The notes under the pieces: generated by a model
Seen by the model: the letters and a program-made list of their open reading frames with translations, nothing else
Database searches by the model: none
Told to the model about the DNA's origin: nothing
Position numbers and translations under genes: made by a program
Part shown: piece after piece, positions 26,402-33,648 of the stretch
How the letters are laid out: every line of letters starts with the position of its first letter
Position numbering within the stretch: position 1 is the stretch's first letter
Source of the DNA: Phytohabitans sp036906915
Lineage (GTDB): Bacteria; Actinomycetota; Actinomycetes; Mycobacteriales; Micromonosporaceae
Reading direction: 5' to 3'
DNA length: 64,000 nt
Assembly (NCBI RefSeq): GCF_036906915.1
Contig: NZ_JBAKHX010000033.1
Location: forward strand, 1-64,000

Positions 26402-26544
26402 CCATAGCCCTATCTGTGAACAAGCGGCAATGCCCTCGCAACGAACACTGCCCGCGCCGGATGGCGGGCGCGGCACGGCTCTTCACGGCGTGCTCGCGCC
26501 CCGGTCTGGAGGCAGACGCGTACCGGAGCAGATGCAACGGAGTC

Positions 26545-26556
26545 TCGAACGATCAA
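26545..26556. promoter_or_regulatory. LacI-like half-operator near the small TAT gene
   Basis: TCGAACGATCAA differs by one base from TTGAACGATCAA, the site found at 56598-56609 in the LacI-linked operators. It lies just upstream of the ribosome site of the truncated gene at 26569. Only one copy is seen here, so chance is possible. Confidence 0.25.
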
Positions 26557-26568
26557 AGGAGTGGCTGG

Positions 26569-26787
26569 GTGAAACGTCGAGCAGTCATCACCTCGGGCGC
26601 AGCGGTCGCAGGCATCGCCGCGACCGCTGGCGTCTCAGGCGTGCCAGCGAGTGCTTTCGCCGGAGATCACCGCACGGCGACCGAAAGAACCAAGGCCCAA
26701 CGACCCGAGACCGTCGCCGCGCGTCGACTGATCTTCGGTGACGAGAATGTGGATCCCGGCGAGGCCTACTCCCGTGGGACCAGGTGA
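26569..26787 (+). pseudogene. N-terminal stub of a TAT-exported protein
   Basis: GTG 26569 follows AAAGGAG and opens a 72-codon frame with a twin-arginine-like signal (KRRAVITSGAAVAGIAATAGV), followed by a start of mature protein (RRLIFGDENVDP) and then a stop. The mature beginning resembles secreted metallo-beta-lactamase-fold hydrolases, as I recall, but no such domain follows in any frame between 26788 and 26970. It is read as the surviving 5' end of a deleted gene. Confidence 0.45.
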
Positions 26788-26973
26788 AGCCCTCGCGGGG
26801 CGGTGCTGCCCGTCGTTCGGGTCTGTGACCTGGCAACACACGCCGGGCTGGCACCTGCCGTACCTCACCCATCGACGGCTTACCGAAATTACCCCGTTAG
26901 CAGCCTCGAAGACCGCCGGACCCGTGCCTCGCCGTGTAGACGGCCGCAGCCGCGTATTGACTTTCGTAACTAC

Positions 26974-26992
26974 CCTAACTAAGGATGTTAGG
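26974..26992. promoter_or_regulatory. Inverted repeat upstream of xyloglucanase
   Basis: CCTAAC-N7-GTTAGG forms a symmetrical 19-base element about 90 bases upstream of the GH74 start codon. TTGACT at 26957-26962 could be a -35 box. The element is a candidate site for a sugar-responsive regulator; no regulator gene adjoins it. Confidence 0.4.
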
Positions 26993-27084
26993 TGGCACTT
27001 CCAGTGATGCCGATGGATGGCGCCGCCGCTTCAGGGCCGTTCCGTCGAGGCGGACCCCGCTCGTTCCGAGGAAGGACCCCGCAC

Positions 27085-29781
27085 ATGCGCAAGAAGCTCG
27101 CCGGCGCGCTGTCCGTCGCGCTGGCCGCGGGCGCGGCGGCGGTCGCTCTGGTCACGGTGAACGTCCCGAGCGCCAGCGCCGCCCCGTCCGTGCCGTATTC
27201 CTGGAGAAACGTCCGCCTCGACGCGGGCGGATTCGTCTCCGGCATCGTCTTCAACCCGACCGAGCGGAACCTCATCTACGCACGCACCGACGTCGGCGGC
27301 GCGTACCGTTGGAACCAGAGCACGAGCAGCTGGACGCCCCTGCTGGACTGGGTGGGTTGGGACCGCTGGGGCTGGAACGGCGTGCTGAGCCTGGCCAGCG
27401 ACCCGGTCAACCCGGCCCGGGTGTACGCGGCCGTGGGGATATACCTCAACAGCTGGGATCCCAACAACGGCGCGATCCTGCGCTCCGCCGACCGGGGCAA
27501 TACGTGGCAGGTCACCGAGCTGCCGTTCAAGGTGGGCGGCAACATGCCCGGACGGGGGATGGGCGAACGCCTGGCGGTCGACCCGAACAACAACAACGTG
27601 CTGTACTTCGGCGCCGAGGCCGGTCAGGGCCTGTGGCGCAGCACCGACGCGGGCGTGACCTGGTCGCAGGTGGCGAACTTCCCCAACGCCGGCAACTACG
27701 TGCAGGACCCGGCCGACGCCAACCAGTACCTGTCGTTCAACCAGGGCGTGGTGTGGGTCGCGTTCGACAAGGCTAGCGGGACCCCGGGCAGCACGACGCC
27801 CGGCATCTACGTGGGCGTGGCGGACCTGCAGAACACCGTGTACCGCTCCACGAACGGTGGGTCCACATGGGAGCGGGTCGCCGGCCAGCCGACCGGCGCG
27901 TTCGCCCACCAGGGCGAGGTCGCCGGCGGCGCGCTGTACATCGCGACCAGCGACAAGGGCGGCCCGTACGACGGCGGCACCGGCGCGGTCTCTAGGTACC
28001 AGATTTCCACCGGCACCTGGACCGACATCACCCCGCCCACGCCGGGTGGCGGCGAGAACTGGTACGGCTTCTCCGGCCTGTCCATCGACAAGCAGGCCCC
28101 CAACACCGTGATGGTCACCGGTTACAGCTCGTGGTGGCCGGACACGTTCATCTTCCGTAGCACCGATGCCGGCGCGACGTGGCGGTCCTTCTGGGACTAC
28201 ACGAACGGGAACCGCACCAACCACTACAACCTCGACATCAGCTCGGTGCCGTGGCTGACCTACGCCGCCCAACCCTCGCCGCCGGAGCAGGCGCCCAAGC
28301 TCGGCTGGATGACCGAGGCGCTGGAGATCGACCCGTTCAACTCCAACCGGATGATGTACGGCGGCGCCTCCGTCTATGGCACGACGAACCTGACCGCGCT
28401 GGACACCGGCGGCACGGTCAACCTCGCGCCGATGGTGCGAGCCATGGAGTCGAGCGTCGTCTCGGATCTGGTGAGCCATCCGAGCGGACCGCTGTTCTCC
28501 GGCCTGCTGGACATCGGAGGGTTCCGGCACACGAACCTCAACGCCGTCCCGGCCCTGATGTACACGCCGTTCATGTCCGCGGTCACCAGCCTCGACTACG
28601 CCGAGGGCAATCCGATGTGGATGGTCCGCGTCGGCCAGACCGACCGGACGAACTCGGCGAACATCGCGTACTCCACGGACGCCGGCGCGAACTGGTTCAC
28701 CGGCAGCGTGCCCGACGGCGCCCAGCGCGGCCACGTGGCCATGAACGCCAACGCCAGCCGCGTCGTGTGGAGCAGCGAGAACGCGGGCGTGTTCTTCTCC
28801 ACCAGCGTCGGCGGCTCGTTCAGCCCATCCAGCGGCCTGCCGAACCAGGCCCGGGTCGAGGCAGACCGGGTCAACCCCAACAAGTTCTACGGATTCTCGG
28901 GCGGCACGTTCTACGTCAGCACCAACGGCGGGCAGAGCTTCACCGCGGCCGCGACCGGCCTCGGCTCGACCGGCCAGTTCAAGACGATGCCCGGCATCGA
29001 GGGCGACATCTGGCTCGCCAGCGACACCGGCATCCACCACTCGACCAACTCCGGCTCGACGTTCAGCAAGATCGCGGTGAGCTCGAGCGCGGTGAGCATC
29101 GGATTCGGCGCGCCGGCTCCCGGCCGCACCAACCGGGCGCTGTACACGATGGCCACGATCGACGGCGTCCGGGGCGTGCACCGGTCCGACGACGCGGGCG
29201 TCAGCTGGGTGCGGATCAACGACGACCAGCACCAGTACGGCAACGCCGGCCAGGCCATCACCGGCGACCCGAACGTCTACGGCCGGGTGTATCTGGGCAC
29301 TGACGGGCGCGGCGTCCTCGTCGCCGACCCCACCGGTCCGCCGACGAGCACCACGACACCGCCTCCGCCGACCACCACGTCCCAACCGCCCACCGCAACC
29401 TCGCAGCCGCCCACGCCGACCTCGCAGCCGCCCACGCCGACCTCGCCGCCGCCGACGGGCGCGGATGGCTGCTCGGCCACGTTTGTACGGATCGGCCAGT
29501 GGGGCACCGGTAGCGGCGGCTTCCAGGGCGAGGTCCGGGTCGCCAACACCGCAACGACCGGCACCACGGGCTGGACGGTGACCATGACCTTCGCCAACGG
29601 CCAGACCCTGTCCCAGATCTGGGGCGCCCGGACCACGATCCCCGGCAGTAGCCCGTACACCGTGCGCAACGAGGGCTGGAACGGCGCCCTGTCACCCGGC
29701 CAGACGGCGACCTTCGGGTTCCTGGGCAACTGGAACGGAGCCAACAACCCACCCACGGTCAGCTGCGTCCGCACGCCGTAG
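27085..29781 (+). CDS. Secreted GH74 xyloglucanase with C-terminal CBM2
   Basis: The ATG at 27085 follows GAGGAAGGA and gives 898 residues. A signal peptide (about 1-32, ending SASA) is followed by a two-propeller GH74 domain (about 35-750). That domain has NPTERNLIYARTDVGGAYRW, which contains a conserved catalytic Asp, and repeated STDAG.TW / STNGG.TW blade motifs. A Thr/Pro-rich linker with repeated QPPTPTS units leads to a CBM2 (about 795-898). The enzyme should cut the beta-1,4-glucan backbone of xyloglucan outside the cell, complementing the GH5 cellulase at 400. The frame continues upstream to 26992 without a better ribosome site. Confidence 0.95.
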   Translation: MRKKLAGALSVALAAGAAAVALVTVNVPSASAAPSVPYSWRNVRLDAGGFVSGIVFNPTERNLIYARTDVGGAYRWNQSTSSWTPLLDWVGWDRWGWNGVLSLASDPVNPARVYAAVGIYLNSWDPNNGAILRSADRGNTWQVTELPFKVGGNMPGRGMGERLAVDPNNNNVLYFGAEAGQGLWRSTDAGVTWSQVANFPNAGNYVQDPADANQYLSFNQGVVWVAFDKASGTPGSTTPGIYVGVADLQNTVYRSTNGGSTWERVAGQPTGAFAHQGEVAGGALYIATSDKGGPYDGGTGAVSRYQISTGTWTDITPPTPGGGENWYGFSGLSIDKQAPNTVMVTGYSSWWPDTFIFRSTDAGATWRSFWDYTNGNRTNHYNLDISSVPWLTYAAQPSPPEQAPKLGWMTEALEIDPFNSNRMMYGGASVYGTTNLTALDTGGTVNLAPMVRAMESSVVSDLVSHPSGPLFSGLLDIGGFRHTNLNAVPALMYTPFMSAVTSLDYAEGNPMWMVRVGQTDRTNSANIAYSTDAGANWFTGSVPDGAQRGHVAMNANASRVVWSSENAGVFFSTSVGGSFSPSSGLPNQARVEADRVNPNKFYGFSGGTFYVSTNGGQSFTAAATGLGSTGQFKTMPGIEGDIWLASDTGIHHSTNSGSTFSKIAVSSSAVSIGFGAPAPGRTNRALYTMATIDGVRGVHRSDDAGVSWVRINDDQHQYGNAGQAITGDPNVYGRVYLGTDGRGVLVADPTGPPTSTTTPPPPTTTSQPPTATSQPPTPTSQPPTPTSPPPTGADGCSATFVRIGQWGTGSGGFQGEVRVANTATTGTTGWTVTMTFANGQTLSQIWGARTTIPGSSPYTVRNEGWNGALSPGQTATFGFLGNWNGANNPPTVSCVRTP

Positions 29782-29784
29782 TGG

Positions 29785-29817
29785 CGCCTGGGCTGGGACG
29801 CCGACCCAGCCCAGGCG
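29785..29817 (+). terminator. First hairpin after GH74 gene
   Basis: A 13-base-pair perfect stem (29785-29797 with 29805-29817) with a 7-base loop begins three bases after the xyloglucanase stop codon. Confidence 0.75.
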
Positions 29818-29822
29818 GATAA

Positions 29823-29860
29823 GCGAGGGCACCGTCCCGGCATGAGGAGGGTGCCCTCGC
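29823..29860 (+). terminator. Second hairpin after GH74 gene
   Basis: An 11-base-pair perfect stem (29823-29833 with 29850-29860) with a 16-base loop follows the first hairpin after 5 bases, giving a tandem terminator. Confidence 0.6.
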
Positions 29861-29877
29861 TCCGCGTGACGTGTTGG

Positions 29878-29991
29878 TCAGTGCTTGGCTGGGCTGGTCA
29901 GCGTGGCGTCGGGGAGGCGGCGGTAGCGGGGCAGGAAGTCGTCCCACAGCTTGCCGTCGCGGCCGAACACCTGCCCGAGGTGGACCTCGTG
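29878..29991 (-). pseudogene. Orphan C-terminal coding scrap
   Basis: A minus-strand frame of 37 codons ends at TGA 29878-29880 and is cut upstream by an in-frame TAG at 29992-29994. The peptide (VFGRDGKLWDDFLPRYRRLPDATL near its end) looks like real coding sequence but I cannot name the family. It sits between the GH74 terminators and the ligase-like gene; nothing else is supported between 29861 and 30068. Confidence 0.3.
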
Positions 29992-30068
29992 CTACACGCC
30001 GCCGCCCACCGCACCGACTGGGTGGAGATCACCTCCTGATGGACCGGACCCGTCGCAGAGCCACACGG

Positions 30069-31973
30069 TCACGAGGCGCTCGAGCCGTCGTTGAGGTGAC
30101 CGGATTTGATCTCGGCCGCGGCATGGACCCGCGCCCAGGTGATGTGGGCCGGCGTTGGCGTCGTGATCGACGCGGCGATGACCTCAAGGGCGCGGCGTCG
30201 GGCGTCGGGGGCGAGGTCGTCGCCGATGCGGTCGAGGAAGTGGATCGCGGAGGGGCGGGCGAGCCCGCCAAGGGTCTCCTGGACGGCTTCGACGAGTTCG
30301 TGGGCCAGCGCCGCGCCGGGGATGGTGTCGGTGGCCGGCACGACGTACGCGACGAGCCGGCGGCCGAGTTTGGCGTCGGGGCGGGTGACGACCTCGGCCG
30401 CGGCCAGGAACGGGTGGTCCAACAGGACGTCGCGCACCTCGGCGAGGGAGACCAGTTGCCCGGAGATCGAGACCACCGGGTCGATGCGGCCGAGGAATTC
30501 CAGCCGGTCGCCGGGGTTGGCCGGGTCCCGGTGCCGGACAACGCGGTCCCCGGTCGCGTACTGCTGGTCGGGGTGGCCCCAGTGTTCGTAGGCGTCGCCG
30601 GCGCCCGCGCCGCGCAGGGCGCGCAGTGTGCCGGCCCAGGGGCGACGCAGTACCAGTTCGCCGGGTGTTCCGGGGCGCGCGCTGCGGCCGGTGGCGTCGA
30701 TGATCTCTGGCGATGTGTCCGGCATGCGCCCGGGGTGGACCGGGTGGTCGACGGTGACGATGCCGCCGAGCTCGATCTGGCCCCAGGCATCGGCGACCGC
30801 GTCGGGGTCGCCGGTGAACTGGTCGGCTATCCAGGTGCGCAGCGCCGGCTGGAACGGCTCGGCCATGGCGATCACCCGGCGGAGGGTGCGTTTGTCCGGC
30901 TCGGGAGGAGCGGCATCCGGCCAGCCGCGTAGCCGGGCGAGTACGGATGGGACGGTGAGCAGGGTTGCGACACGGTACCGGTCGATGATGTCCCAGAGCC
31001 GGCGCCGGGTGGGCACGTCGAGGGTTCCTTCGAACATGACCGTGGTGTCGCCCCAGGCGAGTGGGCCGAGGACGCCGTGTACGGGCGCGGCTATCCAGGC
31101 GAGGTCGCCGGCGCACCAGAAGACACCGCCGGGGCTGAGCCCGTATCGGTGGACGGCCACCGCGGAGGCGAGCAGGTTGGCGGTGCCGTGGACTGCGGTG
31201 ACCGGCCGGCCGCGTCGGTTGGCCAGCCAGGTGATGAGCAGTGGATGCTCGGCGGGCAGCGCCGCCGGTGGCGCTGCCGCTACCGGTGCGGTGCCCCGGA
31301 TCCCGCTGGGCGGCTCGGCCTGCGTGGCTTGGTCGGCTGGCCCGGCGGTGTCGCGGAACGGGTCGAGCAGGTGGTGCAGCCAGCGGTCGCCTTCGTACCA
31401 GGCGACGTCCTGGCCGGTCCGGCGGATCACGATGGTGTGCTCGACGCCGGCGACGGCGGTCAGGGCGTCGTCGACGCGGGCCTTGGTCGGGATGATGGTG
31501 CCGTGGCGCCAGGCGCCGTCCTGGGTGATCAGGACGCGCGGCGCGAGGTCGTCGAGGCGTTCGGCGAGCGCCTCTACGGGTAGCGGCACCGGGAGTACGG
31601 CGAACACGGCCCCGATGCGGGCGCACGCGAGCATCGCGACGACGGCTTCGGGTAGCCAGCCCAGGTGCAGGGCGACCCGATCGCCTGCGCCGACGCCGAG
31701 ACCGCGTAGTGCGGCCGCCATCATTTCGACCTCGCGGGCGAGGTCGTGGTAGGTGATGGTTCGGCGGTCGCCGGGTTCGCCTTCCCAGTGGATGGCCGGC
31801 TGGTCGGCGCTGGCCGGCAGGTGCCGGTCGACGCAGTTGGTGACGACGTTGAGGGTGCCGCCGGGGAACCAGCTGCCGTACCTGCCGTGCGGCTGGAAGA
31901 TCGCGTCCGGGTGCCGGGACCAGGTGAGCTGGTCCGCGACGGCCGCCCAGCGCGGCAGGTCGGGCTCAGCCAT
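30069..31973 (-). CDS. Acetyl-CoA-synthetase-like protein with degenerate catalytic motifs
   Basis: The 634 residues align over their whole length with acetyl/propionyl-CoA synthetases (start LTWSRHPDAIFQPHGRYGSWFPGGTLNVVTNCVDRHL). The ATP-binding loop that should read like YTSGTTGKPKG is ITWLANRRGRPVTAVHG (about 247-263). The later core GRxDDVIKVSGHR is GRIDPVVSISGQL, and the C-terminal catalytic lysine region is PDARRRALEVI with no Lys. It is thus probably not an active ligase. Its start overlaps the IclR gene end by 8 bases, so the two form a leftward operon divergent from the Liv transporter genes. A regulatory or scaffold role is possible; decay is the alternative. Confidence 0.75.
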   Translation of the reverse strand: MAEPDLPRWAAVADQLTWSRHPDAIFQPHGRYGSWFPGGTLNVVTNCVDRHLPASADQPAIHWEGEPGDRRTITYHDLAREVEMMAAALRGLGVGAGDRVALHLGWLPEAVVAMLACARIGAVFAVLPVPLPVEALAERLDDLAPRVLITQDGAWRHGTIIPTKARVDDALTAVAGVEHTIVIRRTGQDVAWYEGDRWLHHLLDPFRDTAGPADQATQAEPPSGIRGTAPVAAAPPAALPAEHPLLITWLANRRGRPVTAVHGTANLLASAVAVHRYGLSPGGVFWCAGDLAWIAAPVHGVLGPLAWGDTTVMFEGTLDVPTRRRLWDIIDRYRVATLLTVPSVLARLRGWPDAAPPEPDKRTLRRVIAMAEPFQPALRTWIADQFTGDPDAVADAWGQIELGGIVTVDHPVHPGRMPDTSPEIIDATGRSARPGTPGELVLRRPWAGTLRALRGAGAGDAYEHWGHPDQQYATGDRVVRHRDPANPGDRLEFLGRIDPVVSISGQLVSLAEVRDVLLDHPFLAAAEVVTRPDAKLGRRLVAYVVPATDTIPGAALAHELVEAVQETLGGLARPSAIHFLDRIGDDLAPDARRRALEVIAASITTPTPAHITWARVHAAAEIKSGHLNDGSSAS

Positions 31974-32718
31974 GGCCCAGCGTCCTGCTCGCCGCTTGAG
32001 CGGCTCGGATCAGGTGAGCGGCGGCCTGGGGCACGGCCCCGTCCGCGACGGTCGCGGCGAGGGCGGCCGCTGGGTGGCCGTATCCGTCCGGCACCGGGAC
32101 GGCGACCTCCGTGCCGCCGCGTTCGGCCGCGGCGATGGTGAGGTGGGTGGCGCTGCGCCAGTGGCTGCGCTCATCAGCGGCCAACGCCCGCTCGGCCGAG
32201 TCGACGAGGGCGAGCGCCGCGTCCCAGCCGGGATCGTCGGCGTGCGCGGCCAGGATGCGGCCGGGTGCGGTGCGCAGCGCCGGTTCGACCCGGTGTGGCT
32301 CCCGGTAGGGCCCGATGTCGGCGGCGTCCGCGCGGTCGACGTAGGCCACCGATCCGCGGGTGTACAGGACAATGTGGACGGAGGTGTGCAATGCGTCGCG
32401 TACCGGCAGCAGATATGGCGATAGCGCGGTGAGAACGGGCAGCCGGGCCAGGTATCGCTGGGACAGCCGCACCAGTTCGGGACCCAGGCCGTACCGGGCC
32501 GACCGGGGGTCCTGCTCGACCAGGCCGGCGACGGTCAGGGACCGGAGCAGGCGGTGCACCGTGGGCAGCGAGAGGCCGGACCGCTCAGCAAGCTCGGTGA
32601 GCTGCTGGTGTGCTGGGCCGTCGGACAGCAGGTCCAGCAGGAGAGCGGCGTTTCGCAGCGTGCCGAGCGTGCCGCGTGAGTCGGTCTGCGTCCCCGACCG
32701 CGTTTCCGCTTCCGTCAC
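31966..32718 (-). CDS. IclR family transcriptional regulator
   Basis: I place the start at GTG 32718 (VTEAETRSG), giving 250 residues; the frame continues upstream only antisense to the ABC gene. A winged helix (LRNAALLLDLLSDGPAHQQLTELAERSGLSLPTVHRLLRSLTVAGLV) precedes an IclR effector domain (SVHIVLYTRGSVAYVDRAD ... RTAPGRILAAHA). It diverges from the transporter/ligase operon and very likely represses it through the palindromes in the shared promoter region. Confidence 0.9.
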   Translation of the reverse strand: MTEAETRSGTQTDSRGTLGTLRNAALLLDLLSDGPAHQQLTELAERSGLSLPTVHRLLRSLTVAGLVEQDPRSARYGLGPELVRLSQRYLARLPVLTALSPYLLPVRDALHTSVHIVLYTRGSVAYVDRADAADIGPYREPHRVEPALRTAPGRILAAHADDPGWDAALALVDSAERALAADERSHWRSATHLTIAAAERGGTEVAVPVPDGYGHPAAALAATVADGAVPQAAAHLIRAAQAASRTLGHG

Positions 32719-32736
32719 GATCGCACGATACCAGCA

Positions 32737-32789
32737 GGAAACAGGTTCCGTATATGGCGATTGACTTTCACATAGCGGAAACGTAACGT
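32737..32789 (+). promoter_or_regulatory. Promoter and IclR-type operators of the Liv/ligase operon
   Basis: TTGACT (32761-32766) and TAACGT (32784-32789) are spaced 17 bases apart as -35 and -10 boxes for the rightward operon. GGAAACAGGTTCC (32737-32749) is a near-palindrome. Arms GTTCCGTATATG and CATAGCGGAAAC flank the -35 box as a wider inverted repeat. This is the expected layout for IclR repression. Confidence 0.5.
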
Positions 32790-32814
32790 CCATCACAGGC
32801 CGTCTGGAGGCGCC

Positions 32815-33648
32815 ATGATCACTCGGGAGTACCGGTTCCCGCTCAACAGCAGCACCGTGCCCGCGGGTGAACCGGTTTTGACGGTGTCCGACGTGGGGTT
32901 GAGATTCGGCGGCGTGCAGGCCCTGGACGGCGTCGGGCTGACCGTGCGGCAGGGTCAGATCCACGCGGTGATCGGGCCGAACGGAGCCGGCAAATCCAGC
33001 CTGCTCAACTGCGTGTCCGGGCTGTACCGGCCGCAGCGCGGGACGATCAGGCTGTCCCGGGCCGACGGTGTGGTGGACCTGGTCGGGCGCCGGCCACATC
33101 AGATCGCCCGGCTGGGGCTGGCCCGTTCCTTCCAGAACATCGAGCTCTTCAAGCACCTGACGGTGCTGGAAAATCTGATGCTCGGCCGGCACCACCGGAT
33201 GAGTCACGCTCTGCTGCCCGCACTGGTCTGGTTCGGTTCGGCCCGCCGGCAGGAGATAGAGCACCGGGCGCTGGTCGAGGAAGTCATCGACCTGCTGGAG
33301 CTCCAGGTGGTGCGCCACCAGCCGGTCGGTGCCCTGTCGTACGGCTACGCCAAGCGGGTGGAACTGGGCCGGGCGCTGTGCATGCAGCCGGCCGTGCTCC
33401 TGCTCGACGAGCCGATGGCGGGCATGAACGCCGAGGAGAAGGAGTCCCTGGCCCGCTACGTGCTCGACGTCAACGAGCTCGCCGGGGTCAGTGTGGTCCT
33501 CATCGAGCACGACATGGACGTGGTCATGGACATCTCCCACGCCGTGACCGTGCTCGACTTCGGCCGGCTGATCGCCGACGGTCCGCCGGAGCAGGTCCGC
33601 AGCGACCCCGCGGTGATCAACGCCTACCTCGGTGAAGCGGCCCGATGA
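32815..33648 (+). CDS. livG: Branched-chain-type ABC transporter ATP-binding protein (LivG)
   Basis: The 277-residue ATPase has Walker A GPNGAGKSS, a signature-like SYGYAKRVELGRAL (in place of LSGGQ), Walker B VLLLDEPMAGM and an H-loop EHDMDVVMD. This is LivG-type, energising LivHM. It is the first gene of a rightward operon, with TGGAGG just before ATG 32815, and overlaps the ligase gene by 4 bases. Confidence 0.92.
   Translation: MITREYRFPLNSSTVPAGEPVLTVSDVGLRFGGVQALDGVGLTVRQGQIHAVIGPNGAGKSSLLNCVSGLYRPQRGTIRLSRADGVVDLVGRRPHQIARLGLARSFQNIELFKHLTVLENLMLGRHHRMSHALLPALVWFGSARRQEIEHRALVEEVIDLLELQVVRHQPVGALSYGYAKRVELGRALCMQPAVLLLDEPMAGMNAEEKESLARYVLDVNELAGVSVVLIEHDMDVVMDISHAVTVLDFGRLIADGPPEQVRSDPAVINAYLGEAAR

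Noticed and set aside
27031..29385. 784-codon open frame antisense to the GH74 gene
   Set aside because: It mirrors the third-position GC bias of the xyloglucanase, has no recognisable domain and no ribosome site. It is a shadow frame.
29340..29460. Short tandem repeat array
   Set aside because: The repeats encode QPPTPTS-type linker units between the GH74 and CBM2 domains; they are protein linker, not CRISPR or a minisatellite of separate function.
31966..33540. 524-residue IclR protein starting inside the ABC gene
   Set aside because: The extension is antisense to livG and removes the shared promoter. GTG 32718 gives a normal IclR length.
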